From Streptomyces sp. ISL-1 (GTDB lineage: Bacteria > Actinomycetota > Actinomycetes > Streptomycetales > Streptomycetaceae), in NCBI RefSeq assembly GCF_018614585.1, contig NZ_JAGGOI010000050.1:1-53509 (forward strand): a stretch of DNA of 53,509 bases, in the 5' to 3' direction. Position numbers and translations under genes: made by a program. The notes below the pieces were generated by a model. The model made no database searches. It was not told the DNA's origin and was given only the letters and a program-made list of their open reading frames with translations. Positions 24,940 through 32,520 of this stretch are shown piece by piece. How positions within the stretch are numbered: position 1 is the first letter of the stretch; every line of letters begins with the position of its first letter.

Positions 24940-25722
24940 CTACCGCATCAGTTCGCCGGCGTTGACCAGTAGTGACTGACCCGTGATCGCCCGGGCCCGG
25001 TCGGAGGCGAGGAAGGCGGCGGCCTCCGCCACATCTCCGTCCGTGGCCAGCTCGGGCAGCGCCATCCGCTCAGTGAGCCGCGCGAGCACCTCGTCCTGCG
25101 GTACGCCCTCGGTGTGCGCGGTGAACTGGACGTACGCCTGGACGGGCGGCCCCCACATCCAGCCCGGCAGCACGGTGTTCACCCGGATCCGGTCCGGGCC
25201 CAGCTCGCGTGCCAGCGAGTACATCGCCGAGGTCAGCGCGCCCTTGGATGCCGCGTACGCCGCCTGCCACACCTGTGAGGGCGCGGCCACCGCCGACTGC
25301 GTACCGATGATGACGACCGAGCCTCCGCGCTCCTTCAGCGCCGGCAGGCAGGCCCGGGTCATCCGCAGCGTCCCCAGCAGATTCACATCGATGACGCCCT
25401 GCCAGGTTTCGAAGTCCGCGTCGGCCAGGCCGCCGAAATAGCTGTCCCAGGCGGCGACATGGACGACCGCGTCGATCCGCCCGAACCGCTCCAGCGCGAG
25501 CGCGGCCAGGGCGTCGCACTGCGCCTCGTCGGTGATGTCCGTGGCCCGGTACGCGGTCCGCGAGCCGTCGGGGTCGATGTCCGCGGCCGACTTGGCGAGA
25601 TTCCCCTCGGTACGGGCCCCGAGGACCGCGTTGCCCCCGTCCCGCACGACGGTGGCGGCGACCTGATGCCCGAGTCCGGGCCCGACGCCGGAGACGATCA
25701 CTGTCTTCCCGTTGAGCAGCAT
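24940..25722 (-). CDS. Short-chain dehydrogenase/reductase
   Basis: The 260-residue classical SDR has VIVSGVGPGLGHQVAATVV as the cofactor loop (a GxxxGxG variant), LGARTEGNL after strand 2, and DVNLLGTLRMTRACLPAL. The catalytic set is GTQSAV with Ser and AAYAASKGALTSAMYSLA with the YxxxK pair. It ends with ITGQSLLVNAGELMR, as SDRs do. The Arg after strand 2 favours NADP. It reduces or oxidises an alcohol or ketone in the cytoplasm. ATG 25722 has GGGAGG at 7 bases. The gene is divergent from the conserved hypothetical at 25807, with an 84-bp shared promoter region, hinting at a common pathway. Confidence 0.9.
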   Translation of the reverse strand: MLLNGKTVIVSGVGPGLGHQVAATVVRDGGNAVLGARTEGNLAKSAADIDPDGSRTAYRATDITDEAQCDALAALALERFGRIDAVVHVAAWDSYFGGLADADFETWQGVIDVNLLGTLRMTRACLPALKERGGSVVIIGTQSAVAAPSQVWQAAYAASKGALTSAMYSLARELGPDRIRVNTVLPGWMWGPPVQAYVQFTAHTEGVPQDEVLARLTERMALPELATDGDVAEAAAFLASDRARAITGQSLLVNAGELMR

Positions 25723-25806
25723 TCGCGGCCTCCCGGCTATGGCAGTTCTTCTGACGGAGCGTCAGAGTAGGTTCCCGCGCCGACGGAAGGAAGGGGAGCG
25801 GACATC

Positions 25807-26721
25807 GTGAGCGAGGACATACGCAACGGGGCCGCGGGTGACGAGGGGACGCGCGGTCAGGACGCACGCGGTCAGGACACGCGCGGTCAGGACACACGCA
25901 GCGAGGTGTACGCGGAGCTGGCGGGCGTCGGACCGTACGGGGTGCGCCCCGGCCACGCCCTGATCACCATGGTCGAACCGCACCCCGGCCATGAGCGCGC
26001 GTACAACCGCTGGTACGAGGACGACCACTACTACGCGGGCGCGATGGCGATGCCCTGGATGTACGCGGGGCGGCGCTGGGTCGCCACGAGGGAGCTCCAA
26101 CTGCTGCGCTACCCCGAGAAGTCGGCGGTGGCCCAGCCCGTTACCACGGGCTGCTACATCTCCACGTACTGGATCACTGAGGGCCGCTACAGCGACCACA
26201 TGAAGTGGACCGTCGGCATCAACAAGCGGCTCAACCGGGACGGGCGCGTCCACCAGGACCGTACGCATGTCTTCACGGCCTTCCAGGACCACGAGGCGAC
26301 CGTCTACCGGGACGGCGCGGCCGGCCCGCGTGACTACCACGCGCTGGATCATCCGTACGCGGGCCTGGTGGTGGAGGTGATCGACGCCGACGGGCCGGAG
26401 CAACGGGCCGAGCTGCTGGAGTGGCTGCGTACGAAGCATCTGCCACAGCGGCTGGCCGGTTCCCGCGCGGCGATGGTGACGGTCTTCCGGCCGACTCCGC
26501 TGCCGGGCGACCGGATGACCTATGTGAAGCAGGTGGAGGGCGTCGACACCCGGCTGACGCTGCTGTGGTTCCTCGAGGAGGACCCGAGGAAGCGTTGGCA
26601 GTCCGCGTTCGCCGGGCTCGACGCGGCCGTCGCCGAATCGGGGCTCGGGCGGGTGGAGCTGGTGGCTCCCTTCATCCCGACGGTCCCCGGTACCGACCGC
26701 TACGTAGATCAACTTCGCTGA
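25807..26721 (+). CDS. Conserved hypothetical protein, probable dimeric alpha/beta-barrel (EthD/NIPSNAP-like)
   Basis: The 304-residue product starts at GTG 25807. An N-terminal tail contains RGQDARGQDTRGQDTR, three tandem five-residue units encoded by 15-bp repeats. The body has HALITMVEPHPGHERAYNRW, YEDDHYYAGAMAMPW and RRWVATRELQLLRYP, then a second half with GLVVEVIDADGPEQRAELLE and WLRTKHLPQRL. The RxYxxWYxxxH layout, twice over, suggests two ferredoxin-like domains as in EthD-type proteins. Such proteins are often ligand-binding or small monooxygenase-like subunits. It is divergent from the SDR. Function is unknown; the fold assignment is inference. Confidence 0.6.
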   Translation: MSEDIRNGAAGDEGTRGQDARGQDTRGQDTRSEVYAELAGVGPYGVRPGHALITMVEPHPGHERAYNRWYEDDHYYAGAMAMPWMYAGRRWVATRELQLLRYPEKSAVAQPVTTGCYISTYWITEGRYSDHMKWTVGINKRLNRDGRVHQDRTHVFTAFQDHEATVYRDGAAGPRDYHALDHPYAGLVVEVIDADGPEQRAELLEWLRTKHLPQRLAGSRAAMVTVFRPTPLPGDRMTYVKQVEGVDTRLTLLWFLEEDPRKRWQSAFAGLDAAVAESGLGRVELVAPFIPTVPGTDRYVDQLR

Positions 26722-26883
26722 GCCGAAGCGCGGGACGGAAGCGGGTGGGGATGGTCGTGGGGGCGTGGCCGAGCCCCCTCGGCCGGGACGGCGGACCAGT
26801 CGAGAGGGCTCTGTCAGATGGTGCTCTTGGTGCTCTGTGCTGCGTCGGTGCGCGGTGTTCGGCCTGCTCCCCCAGAGTCGTGC

Positions 26884-27093
26884 TCAGCCGAGATCGAAAG
26901 CGCCGTGCCCCACTTCGTTCACGAAGGAGGTCCACGACTCGGGGATGAAGGTGATCGACGGGCCCGCGGCGACTTTGGAGTCCCGGACGGCAATGGCCCG
27001 CACGACGGGGGACTTGACCTCTACGCATGCGCCGTTTCCTGTGGAGTACGAGGACTTCGTCCAGGTATCCGTGGCGCCCTGAATGATTGCCAT
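26884..27093 (-). CDS. DUF397 domain protein
   Basis: The 69-residue product has WTKSSYSTGNGACVEV and VAVRDSK-like IAVRDSKVAAGPSITF, the two halves of DUF397, and ends with SWTSFVNEVGHGAFDLG. These small proteins are abundant in Streptomyces and are normally encoded beside an XRE/DUF5753 regulator, as here; the pair is thought to act in development or antibiotic control (BldB/WhiJ-type systems). The ATG at 27093 follows GGAGCG. It lies 230 bp downstream of the regulator on the same strand, so it may have its own promoter. Confidence 0.85.
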   Translation of the reverse strand: MAIIQGATDTWTKSSYSTGNGACVEVKSPVVRAIAVRDSKVAAGPSITFIPESWTSFVNEVGHGAFDLG

Positions 27094-27323
27094 GTTCGCT
27101 CCGCTTCGGCAAGTGGTGTCATTTGCGCCAACGTTCTTGTTGGCGTGATCGACGCTACTCGCCGCGATGGGTGCGCGAGGCAGGCGTTCACTCGACCGGA
27201 TGGCATATTCCATGGGCTCTTCCGCCCCACCGGGGCGAGGGTGTACCTTACGGTCCGCCTCGCCGCAGTGGCCTTTCCGAGGGGGAATCGGCAGACTCGT
27301 CAGCCGTCGTGCCGGTGCCCGTA

Positions 27324-28181
27324 TCAGTGGGCGTACTCCTTTGCGATGTCCGCGATGAACTGCCTCGTGTGATCCACGTTCAGGGCCTGGGCGCGCAGAT
27401 GCTCGTACATGACGCTGTACTTCTGCACATCGTTGGCCTTCTCCAGGTACAGGTCGCTCGTCACGCCCTCGATGTAGACGACGCTCGAGTCGGCCGCGTC
27501 CGGGAACTCCAGGATCGCGTACTGGCCGTTGATGCCCGGGTGGGCGCCCATCTCGAAGGGCAGCACCTGCACGGTGACATGCGGCAGCTGGGACAGCTCC
27601 ACCAGATGCTCCAACTGCTCGCGCATCAGCTGCTTGTCGCCGACGATACGGCGCAGCGCGGCCTCGTCGATCACCACCCACAGCCGCAGCGGGTGCTCGG
27701 TGTCGTTGACCCGCTCCTGGCGGCGCACCCGGACGCTGACCCGTTTCTCGACGTCGGTGGTGCCGCTCTCGGGCAGCGCGCCGGCGATCAGCGCCTCGGC
27801 GTACTGCCGGGTCTGCAACAGACCGGGGACGACCTGGGGTTCGTACACCCGCAGGCTGGCCGCGTCGGTTTCCAGGCCGATGTACACGCTGTACGGGATG
27901 TCGCCGAAGGCGTGCCACCAGCCCTGCTGGCGGGAGTCCTTGGCCATCTGCATCAACGAGTCGACTATGCGGTGGTCCTCGACCTCGTACACCCCGCACA
28001 GGTCGCGGACGTCGCGCTGACTGATCGAGCGGCGGCCGTTCTCGAGGCGGCTGATCTTCGACTGGGAGACGAGAAGGCGCTCCGCCACCTCTTCGGCCGT
28101 CATGCCCTTGAGTTCGCGGAGCCGGCGCAGCTCCTGGCCCAATCGGCGTCGCCTGACGGTGGGGTTGACGTTGGACGCCAC
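27324..28181 (-). CDS. XRE-family regulator with DUF5753 domain
   Basis: The 285-residue product has an N-terminal helix-turn-helix: LGQELRRLRELKGMTAEEVA, then RLLVSQSKISRLENGRRSIS. It is followed by the DUF5753 ligand-type domain: YEPQVVPGLLQTRQYAEALI, RVRRQERV and LPFEMGAHPGINGQYAILEF. This is the WhiJ-like class, expected to bind DNA and be modulated by the adjacent DUF397 protein. GTG 28181 is preceded by GGAGGTG. The length is typical. Autoregulation through its upstream region (28182-28424) is likely by analogy only. Confidence 0.92.
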   Translation of the reverse strand: MASNVNPTVRRRRLGQELRRLRELKGMTAEEVAERLLVSQSKISRLENGRRSISQRDVRDLCGVYEVEDHRIVDSLMQMAKDSRQQGWWHAFGDIPYSVYIGLETDAASLRVYEPQVVPGLLQTRQYAEALIAGALPESGTTDVEKRVSVRVRRQERVNDTEHPLRLWVVIDEAALRRIVGDKQLMREQLEHLVELSQLPHVTVQVLPFEMGAHPGINGQYAILEFPDAADSSVVYIEGVTSDLYLEKANDVQKYSVMYEHLRAQALNVDHTRQFIADIAKEYAH

Positions 28182-28424
28182 GGAAACTGCACCTCCGGCT
28201 GCGTAGCTGAGCGTATCTATTGCTCAGCAGATTGCCACCAATGGTCGTGGCTGCGCTGCCAAATGGCCACACGGCTGCACGCGCGAACGCGCGGGGCGGC
28301 GCTGTGGCTGCCCCGCGCGTCCTGTGCGGCTCCCGAACCGGGTCATGGGGACGTCGGTGCGGCGGACCTTGTGCGGTTGTTCCTGGAAAGCGTGGTGCGG
28401 TTCGTACTGTTCGGTGCTGCTGCG

Positions 28425-29156
28425 TCAGTGCGCGGCGACGCGGGCCATGCTTCCGCGGCGTGGTTGCATCGACACGGCCGCCGTCGGCTGTCGGCTGCCG
28501 GGCTGTGCGGTGGGATTACGGCGTGGCTGAGCGGCCACACCGTTCTGGACGTCCATCACGGCGTGCGCCACGAGTCCGCCCATGGGGTCGTGCCTGATGA
28601 GGTCCCGCAGACGGGACCTCGAGGAACGCCCTTCGTTCCCGGGGTACAGGTGCTTGCCGAGTCCGACCGCGTGGGCCAGCGCGGCGAGCGCCGCGGTCCG
28701 CGGGTCCGGCGGTACGCCGGTGCGGATCGCACTGTCCAGCCGGGCCCTGATGTCCCGGCTGATCGCCGTCTCCGTCGCCTGGTAGCGAGTCGTCGGCAGC
28801 ACTCCGCACATCTGGCCCGCCACGGCATGCACCATGCCGCACCGCTCCAGATGCGAGAGGTAAATCTGGCGCAACCCCAGTCGGGGCCCGCCAATCCAGT
28901 GAACTGCCCGAACCGGGCTGCCGCGTCTGCGCAGCAGTTCCAGTGCGGAGTCCAAAGTCGGATCTCCGGTCGGCCGTGGCATCACCACGGCGATACGATC
29001 CCCGTCTGGGGCTATCCGTCCTGCCAGAGCCAGCTCTACTAGCTGAGCTCCGGCCAGGCCGAGGTCGAGCGACTGCGGCTGCGCTGTGGTACCCGTGGTC
29101 GGGTCCAGAGCGAGCAACAGAAGCTCCTCCGGAAGTGTTCTGCGGCTCCTGCCCAT
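28425..29156 (-). CDS. GPP34 (GOLPH3-fold) family phosphoprotein
   Basis: The 243-residue product starts RSRRTLPEELLLLALDPTTG, the family opening in which a helix precedes LLALD. Next come GLAGAQLVELALAGRI, LERCGMVHAV and RYQATETAISRDIRARLDSA. Bacterial GPP34 proteins share the phosphoinositide-binding fold of Golgi GOLPH3 and are common in Streptomyces, often near DUF397/XRE genes, but their role is unsettled. The last 45 residues are rich in Arg, Pro and Gln and probably disordered. ATG 29156 has GGGGAGG upstream. The gene points the same way as the XRE gene with a 243-bp gap. Confidence 0.85.
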   Translation of the reverse strand: MGRSRRTLPEELLLLALDPTTGTTAQPQSLDLGLAGAQLVELALAGRIAPDGDRIAVVMPRPTGDPTLDSALELLRRRGSPVRAVHWIGGPRLGLRQIYLSHLERCGMVHAVAGQMCGVLPTTRYQATETAISRDIRARLDSAIRTGVPPDPRTAALAALAHAVGLGKHLYPGNEGRSSRSRLRDLIRHDPMGGLVAHAVMDVQNGVAAQPRRNPTAQPGSRQPTAAVSMQPRRGSMARVAAH

Positions 29157-29350
29157 CCATGCCTCCCCGCGTGGATGAATGACAGGGTGACCCCTCTCAC
29201 ATTGGTCTGTCGAGAGCGCGTGGGTGCTTTCTGCGGGAACCGGCAGGTATGTCGTTCTCGTCTATGCGCGGGGGCTGTCTTCTCACACAGGACACTGGTA
29301 GATGGTTCGGACAACACGGGCTGCCGGTCTGACGGCGCCTGTGCGATGTG

Positions 29351-29420
29351 TATTTGGGCATTTGGGCATTAGGGCACAACGCACAACGCAAGACGCATGA
29401 CGCATGGCGCATGACTCATG
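29351..29420 (+). repeat. Degenerate short tandem repeats upstream of the carboxypeptidase gene
   Basis: TTTGGGCATTTGGGCATTAG is followed by GCACAACGCACAACGCAAGA and then CGCATGACGCATGGCGCATG. These are runs of 8-9 bp units (TTTGGGCA, GCACAAC, GACGCAT) just before the GAGGAGG ribosome site. They may be slippage-prone leader sequence; no function is evident. Confidence 0.5.
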
Positions 29421-29431
29421 GAGGAGGCACG

Positions 29432-32311
29432 GTGGCGGGCGAGTCCCCCGACAAGTCGGAGCAGCGGAAGTCGTCGGGGGAGACGGCTCCGGGTGAACGC
29501 GACCCGCGTCTCGCCGTGTTCCGCGCATCTCCGGGGGCGACGGCCCCCGGGGTGGACCAGCCGACGGCGGTGTTCAAGCTCCCGGCGTCCGAGCGGAGCG
29601 GCGGACCGGGCGCGGACCAGGACGCGGGGGCGGACTCACGGTCCGGCACGGGGGCCGGCTTGGAGCCGGACATGGGTGCCGGTTCGAAGCCGCGTACGGA
29701 GCCGCGTATGGAGCCGGGTACGGAATCGGGCTCGGTGGAGAACGACGTGAGGCTGCGCTCGGCGGTGGCGGCGTGGGTGGCCGGCGCGGACGGGGACGCG
29801 GAGGCGGGTGAGCAGACGGAGTCGCAGGCCGAGGATCCGGAAGCGGACGCTCCGGACGCGGTGGACGCCTCGGGTGGCGATGGTGCGGCTGAGGATGCGG
29901 CTGACTCCGTGGAGCCGGATGCCGGCGGTCGTGAGGATGCGCCTGCCGACGATGCGGACGCGGACGTTGTGGACGCCTCGGGCGATGACGTTGCGGCTGA
30001 GGATGTGTCTGACTCCGTGGAGCCGGATGCCGGCGGTCGTGAGGATGCGTCTGCCGACGATGCGGACGCGGACGTTGTGGATGCCTCCGACGACGGCGTT
30101 GCGGCTGAGGATGTGTCTGACTCCGTGGAGCGGGGCGCGGAAGGGCGTGAGGACGCGCCTGGAAGCGTCCGTGACGCGGTCGCGGGCGAGCAGGCGGAGT
30201 CGCAGGCCGAGGATCCGGAAGCGGACGCTCCGGGCTCCGTGGACGCCTCGGGTGGCGATGGTGCGGCTGAGGATGCGGCTGACTCCGTGGAGCCGGATGC
30301 CGACAGTCGTGAGGACGCGCCTGCCGACGACGCGGACGCGGACGTTGTGGACGCCTCCAGCGACGACAGCGAGGCCGGCCCGGCCGACGCGTCGACCGGC
30401 GAGACCGGCGCTGACATCGAGGACGCCCCCGGCGACGGGACGGCCGCAGCGTCGAGCGACGGCGGACCGGCCGCGACCGCTCCCGACGACGAGGCGAAGG
30501 CGACCGCCGGTTCGGCGGAATCCGCCGGAGTGAAGGACGACGCGCCGTCCGCCAAGGACAAGGACGACGCGCCGTCCGCCAAGGACACCGCCGACGCCGC
30601 GGACGCCCCCGCCGACGGGACCCCCGCGCCGAGCGCCGACAAGCCGCGGGACCGCACCGCCGGTTCGGCGGAATCCGCCCCCGCGAAGAGCGAGGCAGCC
30701 AAGCCGGACGCGTCCCCCGACGCCAAGGCCAAGGCCGCGCCCACCACGTCCGGATCTGCGGAAGCAAAGCCGTCCAAGCCTGCCGTCGATCAGCCCACCG
30801 CCGCGTTCAAGGCGCTGCGGCGGCCCGCGGTCGACCAGCCGACCACCGCGCTCAAAGTGCCCCCGAAGCCCCGGCCCGGGGCGTCCGCCGAGTGGAGCAG
30901 CACCTTTGTGCCGCTGCGGACCGAAGCGGCAAGTACAGCTGCTCCGGCCAAGCCTGAAGCGGCGCCCACGCCTCCCGCCTCGCTCACCGAAGCCGAGCGG
31001 ACCAGGCAGCAGCCCATGCCGCCGCTGCCGCCGCTCGACCTTCTCGCCGAGCTGACGAACACCCCGCCGCCGCCACAGACCCCTGTCCGCACCGTCATGC
31101 GGCGGATCAAGATCTGGACGCCGCTCGTCGTTCTGCTGCTGATTATTTTTGCTGTCGCACAAGCTTTCCGCCCGCTCCCCGAAGCCGAACTCGCCCTCTC
31201 CGCCGAGCCCACCTTCACCTTCAAGGGCGGACAACTCGCCCTGCCCTGGGCCGACGAGGGCCAGGGGGCCGTCGAGGTCGAGGGCGTCGGCAGCATGGGG
31301 ACGTACGGCGCGCAGAAGCCCGCCCCGATCGCGAGCATCGCCAAGACGATGACGGCGTACGTGATCCTCAAGAACCACCCGATCAAGGGCGCGGAAGTCG
31401 GCCCGAAGATCACCGTCGACCAGCAGGCCGAGGACGAGTCGAAGCTCGGCGACGAGTCGACCGCGCAGATCTCGACGGGGCAGCAGTTCACTGAGCTGCA
31501 GATGCTGCAGCTGCTGATGATCCCGTCCGGCAACAATGCCGCGCGCCTCCTCGCCCGCTGGGACGCCAAGTCCGAGGCCGAGTTCGTCAAGAAGATGAAC
31601 GACGCCGCCAAGGAACTCGGCATGACCAACAGCACCTACACGGACCCCAGCGGCCTCAAGGCCACGACCGTCTCCTCCCCGCAGGACCAGCTCAAGCTGG
31701 CCAAGGCGGTCATGCAGTACGACGTGTTCCGGAAGATCGTCAACACGACCTTCACCACGGTCCCCGGCATCGACGGGCAGATCAGGAACAACAACGACAG
31801 GGCCCTGCTGAAGGAGGGCGTGGGCGGTATCAAGACCGGTTCGTCCACCCCGGCCGGCGGCAACCTGCTCTGGTCGGCGAACGTCGTGGTCGACGGCCAG
31901 GTGCGCCGTATCGTCGGCATCACGATGGGCGTTCAGAAAGCCGCCATCCTCAACGACAAGCTGGAGCTGGCGATCACCCACAGCATCAGGGTGATCGAGG
32001 CCGCCCAGGCCGGCGTAACCTCCGCGACGGTCATCAAGAAGGGCGATGTCGTCGGGTACGTCGACGACGGCCTCGGCGGCCGGACCCCCGTCGTCGCCAC
32101 CAAGGAGTTCAAGGCGGTCGGCTGGGCCGGTCTGAAGATCGAGATCGAACTCGCCGACGGAGGCAGGACGATCCCTCACACGGCCAAGGCGGGCACCGTC
32201 GTCGGCCAGCTGTCCGTCGGCTCCGGCACCGGCAGGGTCAGCGCACCGGTCGCGCTCCAGCAGGACCTGGCGGAACCTGGATTGGGCGCCAAGCTCACCC
32301 GCATCGGCTAG
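29432..32311 (+). CDS. D-alanyl-D-alanine carboxypeptidase (peptidase S11) with giant acidic N-terminal extension
   Basis: From GTG 29432 (GGAGGAGG upstream) the product is 959 residues. Residues 1 to about 555 are disordered and Asp/Glu/Ala-rich, with a 36-residue repeat and three VDQPT(A/T)xxK motifs (VDQPTAVFK, VDQPTAAFK, VDQPTTALK). One membrane helix, TPLVVLLLIIFAVAQAF, lies near 562-578. The extracellular part has the S11 triad: SIAK (Ser635, Lys638), SGN (Ser699) and KTG (Lys801), followed by a beta-rich domain. It trims the terminal D-Ala from peptidoglycan stem peptides. The topology places the acidic tail in the cytoplasm, where the Thr motifs could be kinase or FHA targets; that is inference. 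S11 enzymes are usually about 400 residues. Confidence 0.9.
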   Translation: MAGESPDKSEQRKSSGETAPGERDPRLAVFRASPGATAPGVDQPTAVFKLPASERSGGPGADQDAGADSRSGTGAGLEPDMGAGSKPRTEPRMEPGTESGSVENDVRLRSAVAAWVAGADGDAEAGEQTESQAEDPEADAPDAVDASGGDGAAEDAADSVEPDAGGREDAPADDADADVVDASGDDVAAEDVSDSVEPDAGGREDASADDADADVVDASDDGVAAEDVSDSVERGAEGREDAPGSVRDAVAGEQAESQAEDPEADAPGSVDASGGDGAAEDAADSVEPDADSREDAPADDADADVVDASSDDSEAGPADASTGETGADIEDAPGDGTAAASSDGGPAATAPDDEAKATAGSAESAGVKDDAPSAKDKDDAPSAKDTADAADAPADGTPAPSADKPRDRTAGSAESAPAKSEAAKPDASPDAKAKAAPTTSGSAEAKPSKPAVDQPTAAFKALRRPAVDQPTTALKVPPKPRPGASAEWSSTFVPLRTEAASTAAPAKPEAAPTPPASLTEAERTRQQPMPPLPPLDLLAELTNTPPPPQTPVRTVMRRIKIWTPLVVLLLIIFAVAQAFRPLPEAELALSAEPTFTFKGGQLALPWADEGQGAVEVEGVGSMGTYGAQKPAPIASIAKTMTAYVILKNHPIKGAEVGPKITVDQQAEDESKLGDESTAQISTGQQFTELQMLQLLMIPSGNNAARLLARWDAKSEAEFVKKMNDAAKELGMTNSTYTDPSGLKATTVSSPQDQLKLAKAVMQYDVFRKIVNTTFTTVPGIDGQIRNNNDRALLKEGVGGIKTGSSTPAGGNLLWSANVVVDGQVRRIVGITMGVQKAAILNDKLELAITHSIRVIEAAQAGVTSATVIKKGDVVGYVDDGLGGRTPVVATKEFKAVGWAGLKIEIELADGGRTIPHTAKAGTVVGQLSVGSGTGRVSAPVALQQDLAEPGLGAKLTRIG
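29810..30360 (+). repeat. Coding repeats: 108-bp units within a 378-bp duplication
   Basis: A 36-codon unit starts at 29873, 29981 and 30089 (period 108 bp), and again at 30251. Each reads roughly GxxAAEDxxDSVEPDAGGRE then DAxADDADADVVDAS. The block starting GAGCAGACGGAGTCGCAGGC at 29810 recurs at 30188 (378 bp later), nearly identical for about 170 bp. The repeats keep frame and lie in the cytoplasmic tail of the carboxypeptidase. Confidence 0.85.
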
Positions 32312-32324
32312 CAGCCGGCAGGCG

Positions 32325-32358
32325 ACGCGGGCGTCCTGGGGGACCGGGACGCCCGCGT
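32325..32358 (+). terminator. Intrinsic terminator after the carboxypeptidase gene
   Basis: ACGCGGGCGTCC (32325-32336) pairs perfectly with GGACGCCCGCGT (32347-32358) around a 10-base loop, 13 bp past the stop codon. There is no U-tract, as is common in high-GC actinobacteria. Confidence 0.7.
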
Positions 32359-32370
32359 GCTAGCGTCCCG

Positions 32371-32408
32371 TGGCAACTTCGGGGCGACTTCTTGGCAACT
32401 TCGGGGCG
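32371..32408 (+). repeat. 16-bp direct repeat upstream of the membrane-protein gene
   Basis: TGGCAACTTCGGGGCG occurs at 32371-32386 and 32393-32408, a 22-bp (two helical turns) period, about 115 bp before the next start. Paired direct repeats at this spacing can be sites for a tandem-binding regulator; the function is untested. Confidence 0.55.
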
Positions 32409-32520
32409 CCGGGAGAGCGTCCTTGAGGGAGGAACACCGGCACGAAGTCAGCACCAAGCACGCCGGAGGTTGGCAGGCCGGGGGACAACGGCGCAGCCGG
32501 GGAGGACGGGGAGAGCCGCA

